The notes: generated by a model not told the origin, from the sequence alone. Counted from the stretch's first letter, positions 1-10,016 are shown. The stretch: 50,300 nt of DNA from Spirochaetales bacterium (GCA_017629575.1 JAGBWX010000118.1:1-50300); one strand, 5' to 3'. Program-made: numbers and translations.

Positions 1-658
1 CGTCAGTGAAAATCTCGAGAACAAGCTTATCATAGTCGTTTATCTGACCAACTCTTGTAGGCTCGATTGAGTACTTTACTCTCTTAACTGGAGAGAAGAA
101 AGCGTCAATTGAGATAACACCTGGTTCTTCAGAGTACTTCTCGTTAAGCTCAGAAGGAACATAACCGCGACCAAGGTCGATCTGTACTTCCATTTCAAGG
201 TCGCAGTCTTCCATCATTGTGAAGATTACGAGGTCCTTATTAGTAACAGTTACCTGGTCTCTCTCAAAGTCTGCTCCAGTTACAACTCCTGGTCCCTTGC
301 ATGGGATTGTAAGAACTGTACCTTCACATTCCTCTGGCATGCTGATCTGTAATTTCTTAATGGCTGCGATGATATCAGAGATATCTTCTCTAACACCCTT
401 CAGAGGTTCAAACTCTGAAGTTACCATATGTGCAACTCTCTGCTCATTATTGTTAAAAGTTGTGAAGCGAATTGCTGTTACTGCATAACCCTGGATAGAA
501 GAAAGGAGAACTCTGCGGAGTGTGTTTCCAACAGTTGTTCCGAAACCTCTCTCAAATGGGTATGCCACAAACTTACCATAATCAGCTGTAGCTACTGTAT
601 GATCAGAGATGATTCCTGTAGGTCTCTTAAAACCCTTAAGAAGATTTTTTCTTGCCAT
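1..658 (-). CDS. rpoA: RNA polymerase subunit alpha (partial)
   Basis: The alpha subunit dimerises and scaffolds assembly of beta and beta-prime in RNA polymerase. About 219 N-terminal residues are visible; the gene runs off the left edge, so the C-terminal DNA-binding domain is not seen. The protein begins MARKNLLKGFKRP and contains the conserved assembly motif GFGTTVGNTLRRVLLSS near residues 38-54. An AGGAG Shine-Dalgarno lies 12 nt before the ATG at 656-658. It follows rpsK by 72 nt with no rpsD between them, the arrangement known in spirochaetes. It is the last visible gene of the tuf-S10-spc-alpha unit. Confidence 0.97.
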   Translation of the reverse strand, partial: MARKNLLKGFKRPTGIISDHTVATADYGKFVAYPFERGFGTTVGNTLRRVLLSSIQGYAVTAIRFTTFNNNEQRVAHMVTSEFEPLKGVREDISDIIAAIKKLQISMPEECEGTVLTIPCKGPGVVTGADFERDQVTVTNKDLVIFTMMEDCDLEMEVQIDLGRGYVPSELNEKYSEEPGVISIDAFFSPVKRVKYSIEPTRVGQINDYDKLVLEIFTD

Positions 659-730
659 TGTATATGGTTACTCCTATAAATTTACTGCTAAACAAGCAGT
701 GCTGCCTGCTGGCCCGAAGCCAGCATGGCA

Positions 731-1108
731 TTAAACACGGCGTGTCTTGCGTGGGCGGCAGCCGTTGTGTGGGATTGGGATTACGTCCTTAATTGATCTA
801 ACCTTGAGTCCGAGAACACCGAGGGTTCTGATTGCGCTTTCGCGACCAACGCCTGGTCCCTTAACGAAAACATTTACCTCTTTAAGGCCGAAGTCCATTG
901 CCTTCTTTGCAGCAGTCTCACATGTTGTCTGTGCAGCATAAGGAGTGGATTTCTTAGCACCGCGGAAGCCGAGGCCACCAGCTGATGCCCATGATACTGC
1001 GTTACCAGCAAGGTCGGTAACAGTAATGATTGTATTGTTGAAGGTTGCCTGGATGTATACGTTACCTTCCAGAACAGTCTTCTTTACCTTTTTCTTTACG
1101 TTAGCCAT
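731..1108 (-). CDS. rpsK: 30S ribosomal protein S11
   Basis: S11 sits on the platform of the small subunit and contacts the 690/790 region of 16S rRNA near the mRNA exit. The 125-residue protein has a lysine-rich start, the core signature [14 protein letters not shown], the segment [14 protein letters not shown], and the family's arginine-rich end [10 protein letters not shown]. Length is normal for the family. It lies 13 nt after rpsM in the same transcription unit and 72 nt before rpoA. No anomalies are seen. Confidence 0.98.
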   Translation of the reverse strand: MANVKKKVKKTVLEGNVYIQATFNNTIITVTDLAGNAVSWASAGGLGFRGAKKSTPYAAQTTCETAAKKAMDFGLKEVNVFVKGPGVGRESAIRTLGVLGLKVRSIKDVIPIPHNGCRPRKTRRV

Positions 1109-1121
1109 TTCCTACCTTCCC

Positions 1122-1487
1122 TTATTTCTTCTTACCAGCAACAGTCTTCTTCTTGCCCTTTCTTGTTCTTGCGTTAGTCTTGGTTCTCTGACCATTAACT
1201 GGCAATCCCTTTCTGTGGCGGAGACCTCTGTAGCAACCAATGTCCATCAGTCTCTTGATGTTGAGAGCTACTTCAGTTCTAAGCTGACCTTCAATCTTGT
1301 ACTCTTCTTCGATAACCTTTCTAAGAAGAGCTACTTCATCGTTAGAGAGTGTATTGATTCTAACTTCTGGATCAATATTTGTTTTCTGGCAAATATCCAT
1401 AGCGGACTTGTTACCGATACCATAGATGTATGTCAGAGAGATCTTAACTGCCTTATTTGGCAAGTCAACACCTGCTATACGTGCCAT
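1122..1487 (-). CDS. rpsM: 30S ribosomal protein S13
   Basis: S13 is a head protein of the small subunit that forms inter-subunit bridges and touches the P-site tRNA through its basic tail. The 121-residue sequence starts [20 protein letters not shown], contains the helix-hairpin-helix-like IYGIG motif, and ends with [20 protein letters not shown] plus a lysine-rich tail. An AGGAGG-type ribosome site lies just before the ATG. It directly follows rpmJ, as in other spirochaetes where adk, map and infA are not interposed. Confidence 0.98.
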   Translation of the reverse strand: MARIAGVDLPNKAVKISLTYIYGIGNKSAMDICQKTNIDPEVRINTLSNDEVALLRKVIEEEYKIEGQLRTEVALNIKRLMDIGCYRGLRHRKGLPVNGQRTKTNARTRKGKKKTVAGKKK

Positions 1488-1500
1488 TTTGGCCTCCTAA

Positions 1501-1614
1501 TTATTTCTGCCTCTGCTTATGCTTAGGGTTCTCGCAAACGATGCGTACAACACCGCCGCGTCTAATTACTTTACACTTGTCACAAATTGGTTTGACACTT
1601 GCTCTTACTTTCAT
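1501..1614 (-). CDS. rpmJ: 50S ribosomal protein L36
   Basis: L36 is the smallest large-subunit protein and stabilises domains of 23S rRNA by a zinc-ribbon-like fold. Translation of 1614 to 1501 gives a 37-residue protein, [20 protein letters not shown] and onward, ending KHKQRQK. Cys11, Cys14, Cys27 and His32 are all present, so this is the zinc-binding (C+) form. It lies between secY and rpsM with 14 nt on each side, which is the expected place. The length of 37 codons is typical of the family. Confidence 0.97.
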   Translation of the reverse strand: MKVRASVKPICDKCKVIRRGGVVRIVCENPKHKQRQK

Positions 1615-1628
1615 AGTTAAAGCTCCTA

Positions 1629-2993
1629 TTAGATCTTGTTGGTCTTGCGCTTCTTGGACTTATAGTCCCTAGAGATATTATGCTGTCCGAGCTCTGCTTC
1701 CAACTGGTTAACTGTGTCAAGCTCACAACCAACCATGATGATCAATGATGTGCCGCCGAAGAGCATAGCAACATCTGCTGGGAGCTTGAAGAGGAGCTGA
1801 ATCAGTGTAGGAATCAGTGCGATGAATGCGAGGAAGATAGCACCAGAGAAAGCAACTCTGTTAATAACCTTTCTGAGGTAATCTTCGAGCACTGAAACTG
1901 GCTTACCAGTTTCCTTGTTGTAGACAACATTGTGGTTCTTTGGATCCTTCTTGAATCCTGTACCGATGCCTGGGACTGTACCGCCATTTGATCTAACGTT
2001 CTCAGCGATTTCATCTGGTCTGAGTACGAGAGATGTATAGAAGTACGCAAAGCCTAAAATCAGCAGGGTGTAGATGATTAGATAAGGGGCACGCTGCGGA
2101 TTTAAGAAATTTGCTACAGACTGTAGCCACTTTACATTAGAGTTATATCCTAACTGAAGTGGGAAGGAAAGAAGTGTAGATGCAAAGATTACAGGGATAA
2201 CACCTGATGGGTTAATCTTAATTGGGAAGAATGTATTCTGTCCGCGATACATCTTGTTTCCAACCTGGCGGTTAGCATATAAAACTGTAATCTTTCTCTG
2301 TCCCTTTTCTTCATAGATAACGAGTGCAACTACGAAGAAGAACATGATAACAACCACGATCAGGGAGACAGGATTGATTGTGTGGTTAGCGATTCCTGTA
2401 ATCATTGTATAGAATGCACTTGGGATACGTGCAACGATACCAGCGAAAATCAGGAGTGAAATACCATTACCAATACCCTTCTGAGTAATTCTCTCACCGA
2501 GCCATACCATAAGCATTGAACCAGCTGTTACGCTGATGATTGCTACTGGAATGAATAAGCCAGCAGGAATTGCGAGGGCACCAGGAATGCTATTTGCGTA
2601 AACTGATGCAGCAGCTGCCTGAAGAGCACAAACTACGATTGTACCATAGCGTGTATACTGCTGAATCTTCTTTGAGCCCTGAGGATCCTCTGCAAGTTTC
2701 TTCAAAGCTGGGATAACCACCATCAGCAACTGGATGATAATCTGTGTGCTGATGTATGGCATTACTCCCAACATACAAATAGAGAAATTTGCAAATGCAC
2801 CACCAGAGAAGAAATTGAGGTATTCAGTGAAGGAGTTTGAATAGCTGCTGAAGTAGTTGAGAACTGCGCTTGGGTTAATTCCAGGAATTGGAAGATAAGC
2901 ACCAATACGAGTTACAACAAGGATAGCTAATGTGTAAAGAATTTTCTTTCTTGTATCCTTCAGTCTGAATGATTCTACCAGAGTGTTTGCCAT
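1629..2993 (-). CDS. secY: Protein translocase subunit SecY
   Basis: SecY forms the protein-conducting channel of the Sec translocase in the inner membrane, together with SecE (encoded at 26279) and SecG. The 454-residue product is in the normal range for the family and shows the expected series of about ten hydrophobic segments. Recognisable parts include the first transmembrane region ending [11 protein letters not shown], the plug region after it, the [14 protein letters not shown] segment, and the cytosolic loop with [19 protein letters not shown]. It lies 19 nt after rplO and 14 nt before rpmJ, the usual end of the spc cluster. Confidence 0.98.
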   Translation of the reverse strand: MANTLVESFRLKDTRKKILYTLAILVVTRIGAYLPIPGINPSAVLNYFSSYSNSFTEYLNFFSGGAFANFSICMLGVMPYISTQIIIQLLMVVIPALKKLAEDPQGSKKIQQYTRYGTIVVCALQAAAASVYANSIPGALAIPAGLFIPVAIISVTAGSMLMVWLGERITQKGIGNGISLLIFAGIVARIPSAFYTMITGIANHTINPVSLIVVVIMFFFVVALVIYEEKGQRKITVLYANRQVGNKMYRGQNTFFPIKINPSGVIPVIFASTLLSFPLQLGYNSNVKWLQSVANFLNPQRAPYLIIYTLLILGFAYFYTSLVLRPDEIAENVRSNGGTVPGIGTGFKKDPKNHNVVYNKETGKPVSVLEDYLRKVINRVAFSGAIFLAFIALIPTLIQLLFKLPADVAMLFGGTSLIIMVGCELDTVNQLEAELGQHNISRDYKSKKRKTNKI

Positions 2994-3012
2994 TGTAAAT
3001 ACCTTTTGTTAA

Positions 3013-3444
3013 TTACTTAACTTCTCCGCCAGCAGCCTGAATCTTCTCAGCAGCAGTCTTAGAACACTTAATGCCTTCTACAACTACCTTCTTAGTGATC
3101 TCACCGTTTGAGAGGATCTTAGCAACTGTCTCATTACCCTTGATAACACCGTTTGCTCTGAGTGTTTCATCAGAAACAACGTCACCATTCTCGTATACTG
3201 CATCGATTGTTGCGAGTGATACAGCCTGGTAAGTTACCTTAAAGAGGGAATTTGAGAAACCACGTCTAGCAACACGTCTGTAGAGTGGCATCTGTCCGCC
3301 TTCGAAACCTGGGCGAACACCACCGCCAGAGCGGCTATTCTGTCCGTCATGACCGCGGCCACATGCTCTACCCTTAGAGCCCTGGCCACGACCTACGATT
3401 GTCTTATTCTTTGTAGCACCAACTGGTTTTACGATCTGTGCCAT
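3013..3444 (-). CDS. rplO: 50S ribosomal protein L15
   Basis: L15 is a late-assembly protein of the large subunit with a long glycine/arginine-rich N-terminal extension that runs into rRNA. The 143-residue sequence shows this extension clearly (GRGQGSKGRACGRGHDGQ, then GGGVRPGFEGGQMPLYRR) followed by a compact C-terminal domain. Length is normal. It lies only 2 nt after rpmD, so translational coupling is likely, and 19 nt before secY. Confidence 0.98.
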   Translation of the reverse strand: MAQIVKPVGATKNKTIVGRGQGSKGRACGRGHDGQNSRSGGGVRPGFEGGQMPLYRRVARRGFSNSLFKVTYQAVSLATIDAVYENGDVVSDETLRANGVIKGNETVAKILSNGEITKKVVVEGIKCSKTAAEKIQAAGGEVK

Positions 3445-3446
3445 AG

Positions 3447-3626
3447 TTAAACCTCCTCAACCTTTACAAGGTGCTGTACGGTGTTAACCATACCACGGTT
3501 TACAGGGTTATCTTCACGGATAACGGAGCTGTTGATCTTTCCAAGTCCGAGAACCTTAACAGTTCTTCTCTGAGCTGGAAGTGATCCTGCTACTCCCTTT
3601 ACGAGTGTAATCTTGATCTGTGCCAT
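3447..3626 (-). CDS. rpmD: 50S ribosomal protein L30
   Basis: L30 is a small two-domain protein of the large subunit. The 59-residue sequence [20 protein letters not shown] and onward contains the typical [17 protein letters not shown] core. An in-frame upstream codon at 3638 would add four residues and overlap the end of rpsE. I chose the ATG at 3624-3626 because a GGAG Shine-Dalgarno sits 6 nt upstream of it and the resulting N-terminus matches the family. Some lineages lack rpmD; its presence here is unremarkable. Confidence 0.96.
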   Translation of the reverse strand: MAQIKITLVKGVAGSLPAQRRTVKVLGLGKINSSVIREDNPVNRGMVNTVQHLVKVEEV

Positions 3627-3628
3627 AA

Positions 3629-4135
3629 TTAGCTCCACATCTCCTTTAGAGACTTGCCTCTTGAATTTGCTACAGCCTTAGCGTCATAGAGGTGCTCGAA
3701 AGCATCGAATGTTGCCTTAACTGTATTGATGCCGTTTCTGGAACCAAGTGACTTTGAAAGGATGTCCTTGATACCTGCAGCATCACATACTAAACGAACT
3801 GCACCACCAGCGATAACACCAGTACCAGGAACAGCTGGCTTCATGAGGATAGAAGCGCTCTTGAAGTTACCAATGATGTCGTGTGGAATTGTGTTTCCCT
3901 TGAGAGGAACTGTGATGATGCTAGTCTTAGCCTTGTCTGTAGCCTTTCTGATAGCGTCTGTTACGTCGTTAGCCTTACCGAAGCCGTAACCTACTCTACC
4001 GTCGCCGTAGCCAACTACTACGAGAGCTGAGAATGAGAATCTTCTACCACCCTTAACTACCTTAGCAACACGGTTGAGCTTAACAAGCTTCTCTACATAT
4101 CCGTCTTTGACTTCTTTTTCTCTTACCTTTTCCAT
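3629..4135 (-). CDS. rpsE: 30S ribosomal protein S5
   Basis: S5 helps form the mRNA entry channel and is linked to decoding fidelity. The 168-residue protein has the N-terminal double-stranded-RNA-binding-like domain with [20 protein letters not shown] and [10 protein letters not shown], then the C-terminal domain with the glycine-rich [21 protein letters not shown] stretch. The spacing to rplR is 8 nt, and its stop lies just ahead of the rpmD start. Length and motifs are normal. Confidence 0.98.
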   Translation of the reverse strand: MEKVREKEVKDGYVEKLVKLNRVAKVVKGGRRFSFSALVVVGYGDGRVGYGFGKANDVTDAIRKATDKAKTSIITVPLKGNTIPHDIIGNFKSASILMKPAVPGTGVIAGGAVRLVCDAAGIKDILSKSLGSRNGINTVKATFDAFEHLYDAKAVANSRGKSLKEMWS

Positions 4136-4143
4136 ACCTGCTC

Positions 4144-4503
4144 CTAGAACTGAACGCCGGCCTTTCTAGCGCCGTCAGCAATGCTCTTTACGATACCGTG
4201 GTAGATGTATCCGTTTCTGTCGAAAACAACTGCCTTGATACCCTTGTCTAAGAGCCTCTTTCCTACAGCTTCGCCGAGCTTAGCAGCATCAGCAACTGTG
4301 TTTCTAAGGTCCTTGAATTCAGCCTCAACTGTAGATGCAGCAACGAGAGTGTGTCCGATTGTATCATCGATTACCTGAACATACATGTTCTGGTTTGATC
4401 TAAATACAGTCATTCTTGGTCTCTCAGCAGTACCAGAAAGAGTCTTTCTAATGTGAACCTTTCTCTTTAACTGCCTTCTTCTCTTATCAATCATTCTGTT
4501 CAT
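4144..4503 (-). CDS. rplR: 50S ribosomal protein L18
   Basis: L18 binds 5S rRNA and mediates its attachment to the central protuberance with L5. The 119-residue sequence has a basic N-terminus ([15 protein letters not shown]), the conserved [20 protein letters not shown] segment and the C-terminal [20 protein letters not shown] block. The start at 4503 has an AAGGCGG ribosome site; an internal ATG three codons later is a less likely alternative. It sits between rplF and rpsE in standard spc order. Confidence 0.97.
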   Translation of the reverse strand: MNRMIDKRRRQLKRKVHIRKTLSGTAERPRMTVFRSNQNMYVQVIDDTIGHTLVAASTVEAEFKDLRNTVADAAKLGEAVGKRLLDKGIKAVVFDRNGYIYHGIVKSIADGARKAGVQF

Positions 4504-4514
4504 TCTAAGCCGCC

Positions 4515-5063
4515 TTATTTCTTACCACCGGACTTACCAACCTTGCGGCGGATGTTCTCAGTGTCGTACTTGATGCCCTTGCCCTTGTAAGGTTCTGGTT
4601 CTCTGAGAGAACGGATTTCTGCGCTTACCTGGCCTACCTTAGCCTTATCGATACCTGAGATAATAATCTTTGTAGGTGTCTCTGCTACGATAGTGATTCC
4701 CTCTGGGATCATGTACTCGATAATTGTTGAGAAACCGAGACCGAGAGTAAGGATCTTTGCATCCTTGCTAATCTCTGCCTTGAAACCAACACCATTGATG
4801 AGGAGAGTCTTTGAATAACCCTTTGATACACCCTCAACCATGTTGTGGATAAGCTGGCGATAGAGGCCATGGTAGCTTCTTGATGCCTTCTCGTCGTCGA
4901 TTCTTGTTACTACAACTTCATTTGGCTGAACGTCGATCTTAACCTCAGGTCTAACTTCCTGTGTAAGTGTGCCCTTTGGTCCCTTAACTGTTACAACGCC
5001 ATCTGCGAAGCTAACTGTTACACCTGCTGGAACAGCAACTGGTAATTTACCGATTCTAGACAT
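4515..5063 (-). CDS. rplF: 50S ribosomal protein L6
   Basis: L6 lies near the GTPase-associated region of the large subunit. It has two similar alpha/beta domains, visible here as [19 protein letters not shown] plus KGPKGTLTQ in the first and the second domain ending in [20 protein letters not shown]. The length of 182 residues is typical. It lies 12 nt after rpsH and 11 nt before rplR, consistent with one transcript. No unusual residues were noticed. Confidence 0.98.
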   Translation of the reverse strand: MSRIGKLPVAVPAGVTVSFADGVVTVKGPKGTLTQEVRPEVKIDVQPNEVVVTRIDDEKASRSYHGLYRQLIHNMVEGVSKGYSKTLLINGVGFKAEISKDAKILTLGLGFSTIIEYMIPEGITIVAETPTKIIISGIDKAKVGQVSAEIRSLREPEPYKGKGIKYDTENIRRKVGKSGGKK

Positions 5064-5075
5064 ACTATCCTCTCC

Positions 5076-5474
5076 TTACCAGATTGTGCAGATGAGCTCA
5101 CCACCAACACGTGCTTCCTTAGCCTTCTTGCCTGTGATAACACCTGTTGAGGAAGAAACGACTACCACACCAATGCCATTGTAAACAGAAGGCATTTCCT
5201 TGTAACCGCAGTAAACACGGCGACCAGGAGTGGAGATACGCTCTATGCCATGGATAACTGGAGTAAGATCATCTTCATACTTGAGGAAAACTCTGATGAA
5301 TGTGATGTCGTCCTTAGTTACCTTCTTAAAATTCTTGATGAAACCTTCGTTCTTAAGGATCTTGATAATCTGGAGCTTAAGATTTGAAGCTGTTACATCA
5401 ACCTTCTCATGCTTTGCCTGACTAGCATTTCTGATCTTAGTCAGCATATCTGCAATTGGATCACTAACTGCCAT
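5076..5474 (-). CDS. rpsH: 30S ribosomal protein S8
   Basis: S8 binds the central domain of 16S rRNA and, in studied bacteria, represses its own operon by binding mRNA. The 132-residue sequence begins [20 protein letters not shown] and ends with the RNA-binding signature [17 protein letters not shown]...GGELICTIW. Spacing to rpsN is 13 nt. I did not identify a convincing S8 operator near rplE, so autoregulation here is only an inference from the family. Confidence 0.98.
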   Translation of the reverse strand: MAVSDPIADMLTKIRNASQAKHEKVDVTASNLKLQIIKILKNEGFIKNFKKVTKDDITFIRVFLKYEDDLTPVIHGIERISTPGRRVYCGYKEMPSVYNGIGVVVVSSSTGVITGKKAKEARVGGELICTIW

Positions 5475-5487
5475 TTTTCCTAATCTC

Positions 5488-5673
5488 CTACCAGCTGGAC
5501 TTTGTTACACCAGGAATCTGACCTTCTGAAGCCAGCTTTCTGAAGCAAAGTCTACACATATCAAAATCACGCATATAACCACGAGGTCTACCACAGATTC
5601 TGCAGCGATTATATCTTCTTGTTGAGAACTTTGGCTCTCTATTACACTTTACGATTAAAGACTTCTTTGCCAT
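5488..5673 (-). CDS. rpsN: 30S ribosomal protein S14, zinc-binding type Z
   Basis: S14 is an essential head protein of the small subunit. This 61-residue copy is the short zinc form. Cys24-x2-Cys27 and Cys40-x2-Cys43 are in place around [12 protein letters not shown], giving one zinc ribbon. The C-terminus has the standard [16 protein letters not shown]. The gene is in its normal place between rplE and rpsH. No second zinc-free copy is visible in this window. Confidence 0.98.
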   Translation of the reverse strand: MAKKSLIVKCNREPKFSTRRYNRCRICGRPRGYMRDFDMCRLCFRKLASEGQIPGVTKSSW

Positions 5674-5688
5674 TTTCTTTCAGTCTCC

Positions 5689-6246
5689 TTACTTTGCAAA
5701 AGGCATTCCGAGAGCCTTAAGAAGAGCATAGCCCTGCTCATCGTTAACCGCTGTAGTAACAATAGCAATGTTCAAGCCGCTAACTCTCTCGATCTTGTCA
5801 TAGTCGATTTCAGGGAAAATGATCTGCTCAGTAATACCGAGAGAATAGTTTCCATGACCGTCGAAGGCATTAGGATTAACGCCCTTGAAGTCCTTAACAC
5901 GAGGAAGTGCAATGCAGATAAGTCTTTCGAGGAAGAACCACATGTTGTCGCCTCTGAGAGTTACCATAGCACCAATTTCCTGACCTTCTCTAACCTTGAA
6001 GTTAGCGATGGACTTTCTAGCCTTAGTCTTAACAACATGCTGACCTGTGATCTGCTCGAGCTCCTTAACAGCTGCATCAAGAAGCTTCTTATTTGTTGTT
6101 GCTTCGCCTACACCGACAGATACTGTGATCTTCTCAAGTCTTGGAGTTTCCATTGGTGTCTTGAAACCAAACTGCTTGAAAAGCTCTGGTGCTACTGTCT
6201 CGAGATACTTCTTCTTAAAATTTGGAACGAACTTCTCTTCAGCCAT
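5689..6246 (-). CDS. rplE: 50S ribosomal protein L5
   Basis: L5 joins 5S rRNA to the central protuberance and contacts P-site tRNA. The 185-residue product [20 protein letters not shown] shows the conserved [20 protein letters not shown] and [20 protein letters not shown] blocks. An open frame continues upstream to 6312 inside rplX. The ATG at 6244-6246 was chosen because a GAGGTG ribosome site precedes it and the upstream residues do not resemble L5. The gene starts one base after the rplX stop, so its ribosome site lies inside rplX and translation is probably coupled. Confidence 0.97.
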   Translation of the reverse strand: MAEEKFVPNFKKKYLETVAPELFKQFGFKTPMETPRLEKITVSVGVGEATTNKKLLDAAVKELEQITGQHVVKTKARKSIANFKVREGQEIGAMVTLRGDNMWFFLERLICIALPRVKDFKGVNPNAFDGHGNYSLGITEQIIFPEIDYDKIERVSGLNIAIVTTAVNDEQGYALLKALGMPFAK

Positions 6247-6247
6247 T

Positions 6248-6550
6248 TTAGAGCACCTCACCTGTCTTCTTTGCAAAGCGGACTTTCTTTCCGTTTTCCA
6301 TCTTGTATCCAATCTTAGATGTCTTTCCGTCCTTAGTTACATAAGCAACGTTTGAAACATGGATTGGAGCTTCAACTTCCACGATGCCGCCCTTATCCTG
6401 AGCATTTCTCTTCTTCATGGTCTTCTTAACCATGTTAGCACCCTGGACGTAGACCCTCTCTGATGCTGGGTCAACTTTAACGATCCTACCAGTAAGGCCC
6501 TTGTCCTTACCAGCAATGATCATGACTGTGTCATCTTTCTTCAGTCTCAT
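6248..6550 (-). CDS. rplX: 50S ribosomal protein L24
   Basis: L24 is an assembly-initiating protein that binds the 5-prime end of 23S rRNA. The 100-residue sequence has the KOW-type N-terminus ([20 protein letters not shown]) and the conserved [12 protein letters not shown] and [16 protein letters not shown] segments. It lies 9 nt after rplN, and its stop codon is separated from the rplE start by one base. Normal length and context. Confidence 0.98.
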   Translation of the reverse strand: MRLKKDDTVMIIAGKDKGLTGRIVKVDPASERVYVQGANMVKKTMKKRNAQDKGGIVEVEAPIHVSNVAYVTKDGKTSKIGYKMENGKKVRFAKKTGEVL

Positions 6551-6559
6551 CTCTTTCTC

Positions 6560-6925
6560 CTACAACACTTCCGGTGCGAGTGAAACAATCTTCATGTAAC
6601 CGTCACGAAGTTCTCTTGCAACTGGTCCAAAGATACGCTTACCGCGTGGGTTATTGTTGGCATCAATGATAACGCAAGCGTTGTCATCGAACCTGATATA
6701 GGTACCGTCAGGTCTGCGGTATTCCTTCTTAGTGCGAACTACTACTGCCTTCATAACGTCGCCCTTCTTGATTGCGCCGTTAGGGAGTGCGTCCTTTACT
6801 GCAACTACGATGATGTCACCGATTCCAGCAACATATCTGTGGCTGCCGCCGAGAACCTTGATGCACTGCACACGCTTTGCACCACTGTTGTCCGCTACGT
6901 TCAAATAAGTCTGCATCTGTACCAT
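6560..6925 (-). CDS. rplN: 50S ribosomal protein L14
   Basis: L14 sits at the subunit interface, forms inter-subunit bridges and is the docking site of silencing factor RsfS. The 121-residue sequence begins [20 protein letters not shown], has the signature [20 protein letters not shown] and ends [12 protein letters not shown]-like ([12 protein letters not shown]). A strong AAAGGAG ribosome site precedes the ATG. It lies between rpsQ and rplX in standard order. Confidence 0.98.
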   Translation of the reverse strand: MVQMQTYLNVADNSGAKRVQCIKVLGGSHRYVAGIGDIIVVAVKDALPNGAIKKGDVMKAVVVRTKKEYRRPDGTYIRFDDNACVIIDANNNPRGKRIFGPVARELRDGYMKIVSLAPEVL

Positions 6926-6937
6926 GACTTTTCTCCT

Positions 6938-7189
6938 TTAGCGTGCTCTCTCGACGACTTCTTCAAGTCTCCAGCACTTGTCCTTGCTTAAGTGGCGGCA
7001 TTCGACAACGCGAACTGTATCGCCATAATTTGCATCGTTCTTCTCGTCGTGAGCCTTAACCTTCTTTGTAGAGATCACGTACTTCTTGTAAAGAGGATGA
7101 AGAGTTCTCTCAGAAACCTCTACAACAATAGTCTTGTCCATCTTATCACTAACAACAAGACCAGTGAGTCTTTTCTTCTTTGCGTCCAT
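6938..7189 (-). CDS. rpsQ: 30S ribosomal protein S17
   Basis: S17 is an OB-fold primary binding protein of 16S rRNA needed for early small-subunit assembly. The 83-residue sequence has [20 protein letters not shown], the [20 protein letters not shown] loop and the C-terminal [16 protein letters not shown]. Length matches the family. Spacing to rpmC is 14 nt and to rplN 12 nt. Confidence 0.97.
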   Translation of the reverse strand: MDAKKKRLTGLVVSDKMDKTIVVEVSERTLHPLYKKYVISTKKVKAHDEKNDANYGDTVRVVECRHLSKDKCWRLEEVVERAR

Positions 7190-7203
7190 TTACCGTGCCT
7201 CTC

Positions 7204-7407
7204 TTAGTTAGATGTCTTCTCAAGACCAATGTCAACTGCATGGATTCTTGTATTAAGACGAGCAATATTTCTTCTGGTGTTTCTCAGAGCCATTGGATTG
7301 TCCAGGTGGCCAAGTACCTTCTGCATTCTGAGGTCAACCAGCTCTTTTCTGAGCTCATCGCGCTTTGCTACGAGCTCCTTATAACTGAGTTCCTTATATG
7401 ACTTCAT
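7204..7407 (-). CDS. rpmC: 50S ribosomal protein L29
   Basis: L29 lies at the polypeptide exit of the large subunit next to L23 and is part of the docking region for trigger factor and SRP. The 67-residue product is a two-helix protein rich in Lys and Glu, with YKELVAKRDELRKELVDLRMQ in the first helix and NPMALRNTRRNIARLNTRI in the second. It starts 3 nt after the rplP stop, so translation is probably coupled. Confidence 0.96.
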   Translation of the reverse strand: MKSYKELSYKELVAKRDELRKELVDLRMQKVLGHLDNPMALRNTRRNIARLNTRIHAVDIGLEKTSN

Positions 7408-7410
7408 AAC

Positions 7411-7827
7411 TTACTCCTGTTCAGCCTTGGTAACAACCTTAGTCTTGATTGGGAGCTTTGATGCTGCAAGAAGGAGTGCTTCTCTAGCAAGTGATTCTTC
7501 AACACCACCCATCTCGAACATAACTGCTCCAGTCTTAACTACTGCTACCCAACCGTCTGGTGCGCCCTTACCGTTACCCTGTCTTGTTTCAGCAGGCTTC
7601 TTTGTGTAAGGCATATCAGGGAAGATACGAATCCAAACCTTACCACCTCTCTTAACGTGACGAGTCATTGCAACTCTGGCTGCCTCAATCTGGCGGTTTG
7701 TAATCCAGAGTGGCTCGAGAGCCATCAGACCATACTCACCAAAGGAGAGTGTATTGCCTCTGTGGGCTACTGCATCGCGTGTTCCGCGCTGCTTCTTTCT
7801 GTATTTGATTCTCTTAGGACTAAGCAT
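7411..7827 (-). CDS. rplP: 50S ribosomal protein L16
   Basis: L16 helps shape the A-site tRNA binding corridor of the large subunit. The 138-residue sequence begins [20 protein letters not shown], contains [40 protein letters not shown], and the MGSGKG-like loop as [19 protein letters not shown]. It is of normal length and lies 4 nt from rpsC and 3 nt from rpmC. Confidence 0.98.
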   Translation of the reverse strand: MLSPKRIKYRKKQRGTRDAVAHRGNTLSFGEYGLMALEPLWITNRQIEAARVAMTRHVKRGGKVWIRIFPDMPYTKKPAETRQGNGKGAPDGWVAVVKTGAVMFEMGGVEESLAREALLLAASKLPIKTKVVTKAEQE

Positions 7828-7831
7828 GCTA

Positions 7832-8536
7832 TTAACCTCTTGCCTCTGCTTCGGTCTTCTTCTTTACAAGAGTACCGACGGTATCATCTTCTGCCTTAGC
7901 GTGATCATAGATCTCACCATTGAATACCCATACCTTGATGCCGATAGCACCGAAGGAAGTATTTGCTGTTGCGAAGCCGTAATCGATATCTGATCTGAGT
8001 GTATGAAGTGGGATTCTTCCGTCCTTCATCCATTCTGTTCTTGCGAGTTCAGCGCCGCCAAGACGACCAGAACACTTAATCTTGATACCCTGAACGCCAC
8101 CAGCCATAGCTCTAGAAACTGCATTCTTCATAGCTCTTCTGTAAGCGCCACGGTTCTCAAGCTGTCTTGCAATGTTCTGAGCAACGAGCTGAGCATCGCA
8201 TTCTGCCTTCTTGATTTCCTTGATCTTGATCTGAACCTTCTTGTCAGTAAGCTTCTGCATCTTCTCTGCGAGCTTCTCAACGTTTGCACCCTTTGCACCG
8301 ATGATGATGCCAGGTCTTGCTGTAGCTACGCAAAGTGTAACGCGCTGTGGCTTTCTGATGATTTCAACATCACTGATCTCTGCACCTGCAACCTCTGGGC
8401 AAGCCAGGAATGCCTTTCTAAGTACAAGATCTTCATGAAGAGTATCTGCATACTCTCTTGGATCAACATACCACTTTGACTTCCATGTCTTATTAACACC
8501 GAGTCTAAGTCCAATTGGATTAACTTTCTGGCCCAT
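7832..8536 (-). CDS. rpsC: 30S ribosomal protein S3
   Basis: S3 lines the mRNA entry tunnel and takes part in mRNA unwinding. The 234-residue sequence starts [20 protein letters not shown], has a KH domain with the GAKG loop in [20 protein letters not shown], and a C-terminal domain with [15 protein letters not shown]. The ATG overlaps the rplV stop as TAATG at 8534-8538, so ribosomes finishing rplV can restart here. Length is at the upper end of normal. Confidence 0.98.
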   Translation of the reverse strand: MGQKVNPIGLRLGVNKTWKSKWYVDPREYADTLHEDLVLRKAFLACPEVAGAEISDVEIIRKPQRVTLCVATARPGIIIGAKGANVEKLAEKMQKLTDKKVQIKIKEIKKAECDAQLVAQNIARQLENRGAYRRAMKNAVSRAMAGGVQGIKIKCSGRLGGAELARTEWMKDGRIPLHTLRSDIDYGFATANTSFGAIGIKVWVFNGEIYDHAKAEDDTVGTLVKKKTEAEARG

Positions 8537-8898
8537 TATTTACCCACCTTTGCATTCTCGTCGACAACAACGGTAATATGAGACATTCTCTTTAAGAGGA
8601 TATCGCGCTTTCCATGTGAGCGAGCCCATACTCTCTTTAGTCTTGGGCCTTCATCAACCTTGATCTCAGAGATGAAGAGTGACTCTTCGTCAAGCTTCTT
8701 GTTGAGATTGAGGGCATTAGCGCCAGCGGACTTGAGAACTTTCAGAATGAGATTAGCACCCTTCTGAGGCATTGCTTCGAGAATGGCTACTGATTCCACA
8801 TAGCCCTTTCCTCTTACGAGGTCTGCAACAGGGCGTACCTTTGAAGGAGAAACCATTAAATATTTAGCAACTGCTTTATAACCTTTCTTAGTTTCCAT
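8536..8898 (-). CDS. rplV: 50S ribosomal protein L22
   Basis: L22 reaches from the surface into the peptide exit tunnel with a beta-hairpin and is a site of macrolide resistance changes. The product shows KGYKAVAKYLMVSPSKVRPV near the start and the tip-region residues RLKRVWARSHGKRDI near the end. Two adjacent ATGs exist at 8901 and 8898. The second is preferred because the AGGT ribosome site lies 6 nt before it instead of 3. The stop overlaps the rpsC start (TAATG). Confidence 0.96.
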   Translation of the reverse strand: METKKGYKAVAKYLMVSPSKVRPVADLVRGKGYVESVAILEAMPQKGANLILKVLKSAGANALNLNKKLDEESLFISEIKVDEGPRLKRVWARSHGKRDILLKRMSHITVVVDENAKVGK

Positions 8899-8909
8899 CA
8901 TATTACCTA

Positions 8910-9182
8910 TTACTTACCTTTTTTGTCAGATGCATGACCGCGGAAAGTTCTTGTAGGAGCAAACTCACCGAGCTTGTGTCCTACGAGGTTCTCTGTTACG
9001 AAAACAGGGATCCAGGTCTTGCCATTATATACGGAGATAGTGAAACCAACCATGTCCGGAGTGATTGTTGAGCTACGTGAGTAGGTCTTAATCATCTGCT
9101 TCTGACCAGCATTGTTTGCTGCTTCAACCCTCTTAAGAAGACTAGCTTCAATAAAAGGACCTTTCTTAATTGACCTTGCCAT
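8910..9182 (-). CDS. rpsS: 30S ribosomal protein S19
   Basis: S19 pairs with S13 in the head of the small subunit. The 90-residue protein [20 protein letters not shown] includes the conserved [20 protein letters not shown] segment and the RNA-binding [16 protein letters not shown]. It is in canonical position between rplB and rplV, 9 nt downstream of rplB, and of normal length. Confidence 0.98.
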   Translation of the reverse strand: MARSIKKGPFIEASLLKRVEAANNAGQKQMIKTYSRSSTITPDMVGFTISVYNGKTWIPVFVTENLVGHKLGEFAPTRTFRGHASDKKGK

Positions 9183-9191
9183 TTTCTACTC

Positions 9192-10016
9192 CTACTTGCG
9201 CTTCTTAACGATGAAACTGTTGGAAGGCTTCTTCTTAGAACGTGTCTTACCGCCCTTAGCTGGCTTACCCCACTTTGAAACTGGGTTACGTCCTGCTGCT
9301 GTCTTACCTTCACCACCACCGTGTGGATGGTCGATTGGGTTCATTACAACACCTCTTACCTTTGGTCTCTTACCAAGGTGTCTTGATGCACCAGCCTTAC
9401 CAAGAGAAACGTTCATGTGGTCTTCGTTGCCGAGTACGCCGATTGTTGCATAGCACTGGCCAAATACCATTCTCATTTCGCCTGAAGGTAAGCGAAGTGT
9501 TACGTAATCTCCTTCCTTAGCTACGATTGTTGCACTGAGGCCTGCTGCTCTAACAAGCTGTCCACCACGTCCGAGATTGAGTTCAACGTTGTGTACAGAA
9601 AGTCCAAGTGGGATTTCCTTGAGAGGAAGTGCGTTGCCTACTGTGAGAGGTGCGTTTGGGCCGGAAACGATCTTTGTTCCAACTGTTACGCCTTTAGGTG
9701 CAAGAATGTAGCGCTTCTCACCATCTGCATAGAATACAAGTGCGATGTTTACAGATCTGTTTGGATCGTATTCGATTGTCTTAACAGTACCTGGTACACC
9801 ATACTTGTCGCGCTTGAAATCAATAATTCTGTAAGCTCTCTTGTGGCCACCGCCGCGTCTTCTAACACTGACGCGTCCGAAGGTATCACGACCTGCCTTT
9901 GAAGGGAGGTTCTTAGTGAGGGACTTCTCTGGCTTCTGAGCTGTGATCTCAGATCTTACAAGAGTTACCTTCTGACGGAGACCAGGAGTATTTGGTTTAT
10001 AATTCTTAAGAGCCAT
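9192..10016 (-). CDS. rplB: 50S ribosomal protein L2
   Basis: L2 is a primary 23S rRNA-binding protein needed for subunit association and the peptidyl-transferase centre. The 274-residue product shows the OB-like N-terminal RNA-binding domain ([20 protein letters not shown]) and the C-terminal domain with the conserved [20 protein letters not shown] loop, which contains the functionally important histidine region. Length equals the family norm. It lies 14 nt downstream of rplW. Confidence 0.98.
   Translation of the reverse strand: MALKNYKPNTPGLRQKVTLVRSEITAQKPEKSLTKNLPSKAGRDTFGRVSVRRRGGGHKRAYRIIDFKRDKYGVPGTVKTIEYDPNRSVNIALVFYADGEKRYILAPKGVTVGTKIVSGPNAPLTVGNALPLKEIPLGLSVHNVELNLGRGGQLVRAAGLSATIVAKEGDYVTLRLPSGEMRMVFGQCYATIGVLGNEDHMNVSLGKAGASRHLGKRPKVRGVVMNPIDHPHGGGEGKTAAGRNPVSKWGKPAKGGKTRSKKKPSNSFIVKKRK

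Noticed and set aside
945-1526. A 193-codon frame on the plus strand opposite rpsK-rpsM
   Set aside because: It is antisense to two clear ribosomal protein genes, has no ribosome site and no recognisable motifs. The long frame follows from the codon bias of the genes on the other strand.
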